From IMG/VR virus record IMGVR_UViG_3300008261_000125, positions 31,568-95,567 of that record: DNA of 64,000 nucleotides; one strand, given 5' to 3'. The stretch comes from a virus. Under the pieces are notes generated by a model. That model was not told the origin of the DNA. It worked only from the letters and a program-made list of their open reading frames with translations, and did not search any database. Both the position numbers and the translations under genes were made by a program. Of the stretch, positions 1-9,627 are shown piece after piece (the first letter of the stretch is position 1; each line of letters begins with the position of its first letter).

Positions 1-3000
1 GATTAGTAGAAGGATCCTCATAAGATTGACTTATTACATAAACTCCATCATCAATTTTAGATACATAAGGTTTATCAAACAAGTAAGTATCTTTACCAGT
101 AGCATCTGCTATTAATTGATTAACTGATCTTTTATAGCTAATACCTCTACCTTTAAGTCTATTGTTTTCAGTTTGATTATTTTGTTTAAAGAACTCATAA
201 AATCCTTCTAGTACCATGTTAGCTTTAGACTCATTTTTATTTAAGAATGTATAGAATGCTTCAGAAGCTTTTTCCATTACAGGTCTATATCTATCATAAG
301 GCATGATACTGTTTAATGAAAATTCACTAGAATCCATACCACTCTGTAGGAAAGCAATCATAGGTAACTGAGCAAAGAACTCACTAATATATGCATTAGC
401 TTGTGCTCTATTAGCTGTTTTCTCAGACACTTTCATTTCTTTAGGATTAGCTAACTTAAGCCACTCATTATAGTATTCTTCACTCAAGTTTTCATCTAAC
501 TCAGTTAAGTTTTTAATCTTAAAGTTAGTTCTTGACATGTGGTTCTTTTTACTACTTATAGAAGATGCAGAAAATTGTCTAACTAAATCAAATTGAAGTT
601 TTAATTCAGGATAGCTTTCAATAATACTAATTAGTTTTCTAGCTGTAGTATGCTCACCAGATCTGAATAACTCATAGTTATTATAAGTATTACTTAATGC
701 TTCATGCATTAATACATACTCATAAACTATTTTGTTTAATCTATTTGTATAATCTTCTTGACTTTCACCTTCTCTTTTAACAAATAAACTAACCCCACTA
801 TTTACAAGTCTGTTTTTAGCACTTTGAAATTCTTTTGTTCCTAATAAAGATTCTAAACTTTTTATCTTTCTTAAATATTCTCTTTCTAAACTGAACTCAA
901 TAAATGATTCAACATCATTTTGATTAAATGCAGATGGATGAATATAAAATAATCCTCTTCTTAAATAAGCTTCATCAGATTTAGAACTAGATAAGTGATT
1001 TTCATTAGCAAAATCACTTCTTAATTGCTCAATACTTTTAACAGGACTGTTCTCATTAAGTAATTCACTAATAGGAGTTTGTTTGTATTCACTAGCACCT
1101 TGTTTATATTGTTTAAGAACATTAGTAAATATGTATAAACTTAAAGCATTTTTAAATCTGTTAATAAATGTTTCTTCATCTAAACCAGTTTCTTGTTTTA
1201 GAATAGCTCTTTCAATTGGATTCTCTAAAGTTTTTATTAAGAATTTATTTACTAAATCATTATCCCTTGTAGCAAATAAGTTTTTACCAAATAATGCTCT
1301 AGAAAATTCTTGAATAAAGAATGATGATATAGCACTCTCTTCTTTGAAATGAACTTTAAGAGAAGAATCTAATGTTTTAAACTTATCAATTTTTTCAATG
1401 TCATGTATTTTAGCTTGAGCTGCAAAGTTATCAACTGCTGATTCTGTATCTACATTAAGATATCCTTTAAGGTTATCAAACTCTTCAATTAAATCTTCAA
1501 TATAAAAATACTGTAATAAACCAGCTATTTGTTCTTTATTAAATTTAAATGATTGTTTTGCTACTTCTTTTAAAGATTCTTTACTAAAAGATACATCTTT
1601 ATATCTTGTATTTAATATTTTATAAAATCCAGCAATATTATTTTTTAATTGATTTCCATCAAGATCTACCATTACTCCTTTAAGTAATTCTTTTCTTGCT
1701 TTATTTTTAGCAGAAGTAGTTGTATTTCTATGTTTAGGACCATAGATTATTTTTGCTAAAGGTGATTTATAATTTATCTTAGATTCAACATATTTTCTAA
1801 TCATAGGATTACTTACAAAATACGCTATATCCTCTATAGGAACACCTGCTTGTAATAAGAATAATGTTTTAGGAATTACTTCCATGTTACCTTGTAAGTA
1901 ACTAATCCATGCATCTTTACCAACATCCACAGCACCATTCATCAATTGAGATAAAATATCAGCTATATTATTAATTTTTTCAGCATCTGTTTTATTAGAT
2001 AAAGAAATAACTTCAATCTCTTTTAATGTTTTACTATCAATTTCTTTAGTTTTATTATAATTAAGTCTTAGTTTAATTGGAACTTTTACAGGTGATAAAA
2101 CTTCACTATCACTATAGTATGGATTTTCTACTTCAAATGAATAATTCATTTTAGCACCAGCCATAGTTAACATATTAGCAAATGTATTATGTAAAGTAAT
2201 AAGTCCTAAAATGTTTTTACCTGTAATATTATCTTGTTGTTTTTTAAGATTGTAAGCATACTCAGTCATTTTAGTAGGACTCACTCCACCACCTGGAGTT
2301 GATTCTCCAGTTTTAATAGATTTAGTATGATCAACTTCATTATCTGCTTTTTGAATATCTTTTTTGAGTGTATTAGATAAAGGTTTAGTTAAATGAGTAT
2401 CATTAGGTTGCATTAATGAGAAAGCCATCTCTGGCATTTCCATAACCCCAATAATATTATCTATAAATTTATTTTGAATAGCAGCAGTAAAGTTTCTCTT
2501 ATGTTCTTTTAAATTAGAAAGTTCATTATAAGCTCTACTTAATTCACTATCTTTTGATATTAATTCAGTAATTAAATTTTCAATTTCAGGATATTTTTCT
2601 GAATCAAATCCTTTAATTTGTTTAGATAAAATTTGATAAGATTCTGGAAGATTCTTTTTAATAAACTCTTGTTCCTTTGGATTACTTAAAGTTTTTAATA
2701 ACTCTTCATTATTATAAGTAGTATAAGCAAAGAACTTTTCTTTAACAAGTCTTTTATGTTTACTTTCTTTTTTAATACTATTTCTAAAGTCATCAAGATC
2801 TTCTTTAATAGTTAATTTATCAGCTTTTAAATCTTTTAATTTAGTTTTTAATTCTTGAATTTTAGCATCTAATTCTTCTGGTGTTTTATAAGTATCACCT
2901 GCAGATGCTGGTAAGAATTCATGTATTTGAACAAACTCAACTGAGTTAGGTCCTTGTGTAGGAATCCTTACACCAGTCATTCTAATAGAGTTTTCATTTT

Positions 3001-6000
3001 CTTTTAACCAAGCTTCATTCTTAATCATTTCATTAAGTCTTATGAAACTTGCATCATAGTCTAATACATATTTAATCTCAGATTCTGTATCAGGGTTCTT
3101 TACATAAACAGCTACTTTATCTGTAGTCTTTTTACCATTAACATAGTAATTAGTAGAGAATAGATTTTGATAGTTATCTGTTAAGGCAACTTTAACCTTT
3201 GCACCTATAGTCTCTTTACTACCATTTGTACTAACAATATATCCACTTAAACCATTAGTACCAAAGTCATCATATTCTTTTGTTTGTTCAATAGTAGGTT
3301 TTTTAAATGATTGTGTAAGAGCAGAAGAAACTTGTACTAAAGGTTCACCTTTAATTTTAAGTTTAATCAATCTATTATTAATAACAGACATTAAAAGTTT
3401 TTCAAGTCTAGCAGCTTGAGGACTTAAACTTAAATCAATTTTCTTGTTAGAACTATATTGAACAAAGTCTATTTCATGATCACTATATCCTTGACTTTTT
3501 AATATATCAACAACATAAGTAATCATGTCATCAATATTACCTTCTGGTAAACCATTTACTTCAGTCCAACCCATTTCTTCTAATAGGTCTTTTCTCATGT
3601 ACTCAGTTAACCTTTTAAGTTGCTTATATACTTGTTGTGTATTTTTATAAGCATTACTGTTTTTTAGCTTTTCAGCTTTAGTTAAACTGTTCCATTCCTC
3701 TTTAGTACCTTTATAATCTATAGGGACACCATTATCAAATAACCCAACATTAAACACTTTACGTAACTGAGTAGATAAAACACTCTTTCCTTTAAAGTAT
3801 TTATTAACTTCTGTTTGATTTTTTAAGTATTCAAAGTAAATAGGATTAGGAGTAAAGTTAATATCTTGATATTCTTTGATATTACTTGTATCACCTTCAT
3901 AAATACTATCACCATTAGTTTTGTCATCAGCTCTTAAGTAAGATCTCTTAGCTCCAGAATCAAATAATGCATAGTCAATGTTTTGAGCCATCATAGCTAA
4001 GTGCATTTTTTCTAAAGGTAATCCTTTAATTACACTAGGAATTAATGGTAATAAACTGAATTTATCAATACTTTGTATAGGATAGTTCTTTAATTCAGTT
4101 ACTAATGGTCCTGCATACTGTAATTTATATACTGGGAATAAATCAGTTAACTCTTCAGGTGTAAGACTTTCTCCTCTAAGTTCTTTTTGGTAAGCAGCTT
4201 CTTGTTGTTCTGTCCAACTATTTTCAAGATTTTTTAAGATTCTATATGAGTCAAATGATATCCATCCTTGACCATCACCATCTTTAATTCCTGTATATGG
4301 TTGTAATAAACCTCCAGTAATATTAGTTTCAGAACCACCTTTACCATATAAAGCTTCGTTAATATCACCTTGATATTTTTTTTCTTTTAACCAATGTCTG
4401 AACATTTCAGCATAATCATCTAAGTAAATACTATCTACTTTACTCTCTTTGATTATTGCTTTGTTACCTTTACCTGTATATAATCTTGACTCAGTTTGAT
4501 TTGGATCTCTTCTTACTAATTTACCACTCTTAACTAGACTATCTTCATATGGTCTTTTTACATGAGTATTAATAAATAGTTTTGCTAGTTCATCAGTAGG
4601 GAAGATTAGACCAGAAGAGTTATAAGTAGGAACCCTTTTTAAACTCTCGTCATTGATATGATTAAATTGAAATCCATCACCAAGCTCTAACAATATAACT
4701 TCATTAGCATGTAAAGAACTGTTTATAGCAAATGAATATAATAAAGCATCTTTAATACTATCAGTTGTAGCTACTTGTCCTTCAGTAAGATGTTCTTCAG
4801 CAATTGATCTTAAGAAATTAGGAACATTATTACCAAAAACTTTATTATAATTATTAACTTCTAATGATTTTTTTGAAGTTTCAAAATAGTTAATAATTTC
4901 TTTTTCAATTTCTTTTCTTAACTCAAGGTTTTTATTTAATAAACTATTTAAAGTAGTTTCATCATTTAACTGACTAGCATACTCATTAATAAGTTTATTT
5001 TTTAATTCACCATCTTTAGTATTTAAGATATCATCAAAATAATCAAACTTAATACCTTTTTCATAAAAGTCTTTAGCTTTAGAATAGTACTCTTTATTGT
5101 CTTTGATTTTTTGAATTCTTCTTAACTCACCTTCTAACTTAGGAATCATTATGTCCATTACTTTATCAAATGGATTATATCCTAATAAGTAATTACCATT
5201 AATATCTTTTAAGAAAGCTTGAGTATCTACATATAAATGGTTATTCTTTTTAAGTGAATAAGTGTTAAGTCTTTTTACTTTAACTCCAGTATAAGTACTT
5301 TTTTCACCATGTCTTACAGCTTCAATATATCCATCTTTTAACATAGAAGCAAAGTCAGTAATAAACTTATCAACTTTGGTCATTGAACCGTGTGAAACAC
5401 CATTACTATCATCAGATAAATCTTCATATTGAGAACCAGTTAAATCTACTAATTCAATACCATTAAGATTATTTCTCTTACCTGTAGTGTCAAATAATGA
5501 ATTCATTATAACACTACCTATAACATGAGGGTTGTTTTCTTTAACTAAATGAGGAACATAACTATAAGCACCACTTTTTAATTCATCTAAAGAACCTGCT
5601 TTCTTTAAAGCATATACAATTTGAGTTAAAGTTGTATTTAATGAGAATGCACTTTTCTTACTTTTTTCTGCAGTAAGTTTCATCCTACTAATGTTTTCTG
5701 TAGAGAACTCAGCATCAATCTTAGCTAATGTATTAACATTAGAAGCTTGATTATCTATAGCACCCTCAATAAACTCACCAGTAGCTAGTTCAATTTTAAT
5801 CTTATTATGTTTTTGACCTAAGAAATTAACTATGTTAGTAATAGGTAATAGGTTTCTTTTTGCTAAGATGTCTTTGTTAGCTTCTGCTAAACCAATAGCA
5901 TTAACAATATAATCAAAAGCTTTTGTAGTATCATCATTAATAGCTTTTCTAACATCATAGTTATCTTCTAAATACATACCTATTGCATTTAAGAATGGAA

Positions 6001-9000
6001 TCTTTAATGATTCATCTTTAATGAAATATTTAGTAATACCTTCTTTACCTATAGCAGAAGATGTTAAAAATTCTTTAACTACTTTACTTAAGTTAAGAGT
6101 ATTTTCTTTATTAGCATTTACAGTAACAAATGGACCTGATTCAGTAGAGAACTTAGCTGGCCATACTTTATTTTTAATTGCTGAGTGATCAGCTGATACT
6201 TTACCTACTACAAAACTAACTTGAGTTTGATTATCAATGGTTTCTTCTTTAAATTTAGAAGTAACTAAATCTTCTCTTTCTAAGTTCAATGATCTGAATA
6301 CACCCATCCAAATTTTAGATGCACCAGCACCTTTATCAGCACCCATAACCACAGTAGGATCACCTAGTTTTTCTAACAACTGAGCAAATAAAGGTGAAGT
6401 ATTTTTAACTGATGCTAGTTTTTTGTATAACTCATCAACTCTTTTTTCACCACCAACTTTATCTATTAAATTGTTAAAGAACTGTTTATGATTAATAGGC
6501 TCAGGAAATCCTAGACTATTTAATATATTAACTCTTTCTCCATTTACAACTTCTTGTTTTAATAAAGTCTTTAGGATGTATGTACAATCAGCAGTAGCAA
6601 GTTCATATGATTCAGTTTCATTACCACCTTCTCTTCCAGATTTAGATAATGGAGACTCATAGTTCTCATCAATCATTTCATTAAATGAACTGTTTTGTAA
6701 ATGGTAAGTAATAAGATCTAACTTATCACCTTTTCCATTTAAAGAATTAGTTGCATCACCATAGTTATCTAAAGCTTTTATTAACAATAAAACATTGTTT
6801 CTTTTATATTTTCTTTCAATCTTATCCCACTTAGTTTTATTATTTTTATCTTTAGCATAATCTGCTTCAAACTCTTTTCTTAAAACATCTAATCTAGATG
6901 CTAATTTCTTTTTAATTGCAGAATTATATAATAAAGTTAATCTCTCTTGTCCTTTTAAGATATTAGCTGCAGCATCATATTTACCTTTTAATAAATAACC
7001 TGTAGTTATATCAGATATAATACCATCCATACTCTTAACAAGTAATGATGCTTCTACTGGAGTAAATATTACAGTACCATCTTTAGCAATTATACCAGAG
7101 TTTAATACACCAAACTCAGCATTGTCCATACTTGGAGTATACATGTTTAATTGTTCAGGACTTTCTGCTGTATATAACTGATTAAACATTTCAGATAATA
7201 TACCTTGAGAACCAGGATTAGAATAAACATTAATATCAGTTGTTCCTTTAAATAATGTTTTTAAGAATTTCCAAACTCTATCAAAGATTCTTGAGAATAT
7301 ATTTGATTTTTCATTTTCAGTTTTGAACTTACCATTGTTCATGGCATATACTCTGAACTCTTCTGCTATAAATTCTTCTAACTCTTTTCTAGAAGCTTCA
7401 GTAAATTCTACTTTAACTGTTTGGATGTTATTACTTTCATTCTTTCTGGTAACAGTGAAGGTGCCTGGTAATTGTCCTACAGCTTCATATAGTTTATTTC
7501 TATCAGCTTTAGATAAATATATCTGACTGAATGCATGCCAAGCCTCATGGTAATTATGAGTGTAATCTGAACCTGCAAACAAAGTAATAGTAGCATTACT
7601 AAAACTAGCCCAAGCATCTGAGTTAACTAAATTAAAAGCTTCTTTTAAAGTAATCAATGGTTTACCATTAGAGTCTTTAGCTTTAGATAATGCACTTTTT
7701 TCCCACCATGTTTTTGCTTTAGCTTTCTGTTCTGGAGTAGCAATACTTTCAATTAACTTAGATCTTAATAAACTTTCTAGTTTATCTTCTTCATCAGTAT
7801 CTTCTTGTATAATTGTTTTAGCATTATTAACTACTTCTTTTACTTCTTGTTCTACTACTGCTGTTTCATTAGTAGGTTCAAAACTGAAATATCCATTAGC
7901 TACTAATGGTCTTTCTGTTGTAGAATCAAAAGCAATTCTGGGGATCATGTTTTGTAAAACATAATCTTTAATGTAATTAATAGGTTGTACACTTACTACA
8001 CCATCTTTAATATTAAATCTTTCAATGGTTACTTTATTTTTTAAATCAGTAGAGAAGTTAGCAAATAGTTTTGCACCCAAAGTTTTTACTAGCTGTTCTT
8101 TAGCTTGTACTTTATCTGATAAATCTAACTGCTGTCCATTTAAACTAATAACAATTTCATTGTTTACTATTGAAAGATTAAATACAGATCTATCTAATTT
8201 ACTAGCATAGTTATTAAAATAACTTTGTCTATCAGCTGGAGATAATGGTTTACCATTTTCATATACTAAATCATCAATCAGTACAGAAATTAAACTATCA
8301 AACAATGATCTATCACCTGCAAGAAGGTTTCTACCTTTTAATGATATAGGTTTATCAATATTGTTTATTTTAATAGATGGTAAGTTTAATGTTTTAACAA
8401 CACCTTTTACCATCATATCAGCATATGCTATTGCAATACTTTCAATTTCAGTATCTGTAAGATTAAATTGACTTAGTGTTTTTTCAACTAAAGATTTGTA
8501 TTGTTTTAATTTTTCAGGATCAGTTATTTTCTTAAATGTCTCATCAGTATTTTCATGATAACCTTTTTTACCACCTGTTATATCTAACAAAATTGGTTGG
8601 TTATCCATTACAGATTTGGATATAAGATCACTTTGTTTTTTTTCTTCATTAACCATTTGGTTAATTTTAGAAATAAGTTCATTTCTTAATCTTGAGTATT
8701 CAAGAGGATCATTTTTAGATTGCTCTCTTAAAGCTGTCTCATTACTTTTTAATAACTCTTCTTTAAGTGCTTTAACTTTAGCATCAGAAGAGTCTTTCAT
8801 ATAGAAGTAAACTATTTTACCATCTTCTTTAGATGTAATCTCACCTTTACTATTAAAGTATAAAAACTCACCTTTGTTATTAGTTAATGCTAGAATTATT
8901 CTCTTAGAACTTAAAGTAGCTCCAGGATATATATTTTTTTCTAAATCAGGTAATGTATTTTCTACTATTGGTTTTAATTTAAAACCTTTATGTCCACTAT

Positions 9001-9625
9001 ATTCTACATTAGAGTAATTAGCATTATCAGTTGTATTAGCTTCTAATACTTTAGTTAATACATTATAGTAAAAGTTTTTACCAGCATTTGTTTTAGTAAA
9101 TATAGGAAGACCTGATACTTCTTCTAACTGTTGACCTGTTGAGTTTTGTAAAGATAAACTAGTTAATATTTTATTAAGAACTAATTCTAATATTTGATTT
9201 TCATTAGATACTTCAGACTGAGTTTCAGGAGTGGTAACACTATTTTCTAATATGACTTTCATACTAGTTTTAGTACCAACTTTAATGTAATTAGCAATTT
9301 CTTTTAAAGGATCCTCTGACTTATTAACTAATAACTCAAAATTTCTTACAGCTTTTAAATCAAAGTTTTTGTCTATTAACTGAGTTAGTAATTTAGGATT
9401 GTCTTCAATAACTTGAAAAAACACTGTAGGAATAACTGCTGCTATTCCTAAAGACTTAGCTTGGTCTTTGTTTTTCTCATAAGCAACATAATAAACATCT
9501 CTTACTACTTCTAATATTTTAAAAGGTTTATCAGGAGTCTTTAAGTTGTTTAAAATCTTATTGTAGACCTGATTAGCAAGAACTTTAGCTAATTCTTTAT
9601 TTTCATCTAAATTACAAATACTCAT
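1..9625 (-). CDS. Giant virion cargo protein, C-terminus outside window (candidate part of the virion RNA polymerase block)
   Basis: This reading frame starts at ATG 9625 and stays open to the left edge, so at least 3208 residues are visible and the stop lies outside. It begins 2 nt after the stop of the 2044-residue gene and closes the row of giant late genes. In crAss-like phages this position holds enormous virion proteins, including the virion-packaged RNA polymerase. By hand translation I see an HExxH zinc-peptidase motif (HEAWH, residues 693-697) and a DGDGQGW motif near residue 1782. I did not find the DxDxD polymerase signature in the visible part, so the catalytic centre, if present, would lie in the missing C-terminus or a neighbouring gene. 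Much of the rest is Lys/Glu/Asn-rich and looks helical. Presence of a gene is certain; the polymerase assignment is only inferred from position. Confidence 0.85.
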   Translation of the reverse strand, partial: MSICNLDENKELAKVLANQVYNKILNNLKTPDKPFKILEVVRDVYYVAYEKNKDQAKSLGIAAVIPTVFFQVIEDNPKLLTQLIDKNFDLKAVRNFELLVNKSEDPLKEIANYIKVGTKTSMKVILENSVTTPETQSEVSNENQILELVLNKILTSLSLQNSTGQQLEEVSGLPIFTKTNAGKNFYYNVLTKVLEANTTDNANYSNVEYSGHKGFKLKPIVENTLPDLEKNIYPGATLSSKRIILALTNNKGEFLYFNSKGEITSKEDGKIVYFYMKDSSDAKVKALKEELLKSNETALREQSKNDPLEYSRLRNELISKINQMVNEEKKQSDLISKSVMDNQPILLDITGGKKGYHENTDETFKKITDPEKLKQYKSLVEKTLSQFNLTDTEIESIAIAYADMMVKGVVKTLNLPSIKINNIDKPISLKGRNLLAGDRSLFDSLISVLIDDLVYENGKPLSPADRQSYFNNYASKLDRSVFNLSIVNNEIVISLNGQQLDLSDKVQAKEQLVKTLGAKLFANFSTDLKNKVTIERFNIKDGVVSVQPINYIKDYVLQNMIPRIAFDSTTERPLVANGYFSFEPTNETAVVEQEVKEVVNNAKTIIQEDTDEEDKLESLLRSKLIESIATPEQKAKAKTWWEKSALSKAKDSNGKPLITLKEAFNLVNSDAWASFSNATITLFAGSDYTHNYHEAWHAFSQIYLSKADRNKLYEAVGQLPGTFTVTRKNESNNIQTVKVEFTEASRKELEEFIAEEFRVYAMNNGKFKTENEKSNIFSRIFDRVWKFLKTLFKGTTDINVYSNPGSQGILSEMFNQLYTAESPEQLNMYTPSMDNAEFGVLNSGIIAKDGTVIFTPVEASLLVKSMDGIISDITTGYLLKGKYDAAANILKGQERLTLLYNSAIKKKLASRLDVLRKEFEADYAKDKNNKTKWDKIERKYKRNNVLLLIKALDNYGDATNSLNGKGDKLDLITYHLQNSSFNEMIDENYESPLSKSGREGGNETESYELATADCTYILKTLLKQEVVNGERVNILNSLGFPEPINHKQFFNNLIDKVGGEKRVDELYKKLASVKNTSPLFAQLLEKLGDPTVVMGADKGAGASKIWMGVFRSLNLEREDLVTSKFKEETIDNQTQVSFVVGKVSADHSAIKNKVWPAKFSTESGPFVTVNANKENTLNLSKVVKEFLTSSAIGKEGITKYFIKDESLKIPFLNAIGMYLEDNYDVRKAINDDTTKAFDYIVNAIGLAEANKDILAKRNLLPITNIVNFLGQKHNKIKIELATGEFIEGAIDNQASNVNTLAKIDAEFSTENISRMKLTAEKSKKSAFSLNTTLTQIVYALKKAGSLDELKSGAYSYVPHLVKENNPHVIGSVIMNSLFDTTGKRNNLNGIELVDLTGSQYEDLSDDSNGVSHGSMTKVDKFITDFASMLKDGYIEAVRHGEKSTYTGVKVKRLNTYSLKKNNHLYVDTQAFLKDINGNYLLGYNPFDKVMDIMIPKLEGELRRIQKIKDNKEYYSKAKDFYEKGIKFDYFDDILNTKDGELKNKLINEYASQLNDETTLNSLLNKNLELRKEIEKEIINYFETSKKSLEVNNYNKVFGNNVPNFLRSIAEEHLTEGQVATTDSIKDALLYSFAINSSLHANEVILLELGDGFQFNHINDESLKRVPTYNSSGLIFPTDELAKLFINTHVKRPYEDSLVKSGKLVRRDPNQTESRLYTGKGNKAIIKESKVDSIYLDDYAEMFRHWLKEKKYQGDINEALYGKGGSETNITGGLLQPYTGIKDGDGQGWISFDSYRILKNLENSWTEQQEAAYQKELRGESLTPEELTDLFPVYKLQYAGPLVTELKNYPIQSIDKFSLLPLIPSVIKGLPLEKMHLAMMAQNIDYALFDSGAKRSYLRADDKTNGDSIYEGDTSNIKEYQDINFTPNPIYFEYLKNQTEVNKYFKGKSVLSTQLRKVFNVGLFDNGVPIDYKGTKEEWNSLTKAEKLKNSNAYKNTQQVYKQLKRLTEYMRKDLLEEMGWTEVNGLPEGNIDDMITYVVDILKSQGYSDHEIDFVQYSSNKKIDLSLSPQAARLEKLLMSVINNRLIKLKIKGEPLVQVSSALTQSFKKPTIEQTKEYDDFGTNGLSGYIVSTNGSKETIGAKVKVALTDNYQNLFSTNYYVNGKKTTDKVAVYVKNPDTESEIKYVLDYDASFIRLNEMIKNEAWLKENENSIRMTGVRIPTQGPNSVEFVQIHEFLPASAGDTYKTPEELDAKIQELKTKLKDLKADKLTIKEDLDDFRNSIKKESKHKRLVKEKFFAYTTYNNEELLKTLSNPKEQEFIKKNLPESYQILSKQIKGFDSEKYPEIENLITELISKDSELSRAYNELSNLKEHKRNFTAAIQNKFIDNIIGVMEMPEMAFSLMQPNDTHLTKPLSNTLKKDIQKADNEVDHTKSIKTGESTPGGGVSPTKMTEYAYNLKKQQDNITGKNILGLITLHNTFANMLTMAGAKMNYSFEVENPYYSDSEVLSPVKVPIKLRLNYNKTKEIDSKTLKEIEVISLSNKTDAEKINNIADILSQLMNGAVDVGKDAWISYLQGNMEVIPKTLFLLQAGVPIEDIAYFVSNPMIRKYVESKINYKSPLAKIIYGPKHRNTTTSAKNKARKELLKGVMVDLDGNQLKNNIAGFYKILNTRYKDVSFSKESLKEVAKQSFKFNKEQIAGLLQYFYIEDLIEEFDNLKGYLNVDTESAVDNFAAQAKIHDIEKIDKFKTLDSSLKVHFKEESAISSFFIQEFSRALFGKNLFATRDNDLVNKFLIKTLENPIERAILKQETGLDEETFINRFKNALSLYIFTNVLKQYKQGASEYKQTPISELLNENSPVKSIEQLRSDFANENHLSSSKSDEAYLRRGLFYIHPSAFNQNDVESFIEFSLEREYLRKIKSLESLLGTKEFQSAKNRLVNSGVSLFVKREGESQEDYTNRLNKIVYEYVLMHEALSNTYNNYELFRSGEHTTARKLISIIESYPELKLQFDLVRQFSASSISSKKNHMSRTNFKIKNLTELDENLSEEYYNEWLKLANPKEMKVSEKTANRAQANAYISEFFAQLPMIAFLQSGMDSSEFSLNSIMPYDRYRPVMEKASEAFYTFLNKNESKANMVLEGFYEFFKQNNQTENNRLKGRGISYKRSVNQLIADATGKDTYLFDKPYVSKIDDGVYVISQSYEDPSTN

Positions 9626-9627
9626 AA

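Noticed and set aside
1083-8804. Several plus-strand ORFs of 60-76 codons opposite the giant gene
   Set aside because: They are antisense shadows of a continuous minus-strand gene, with no leader, domain or operon context.
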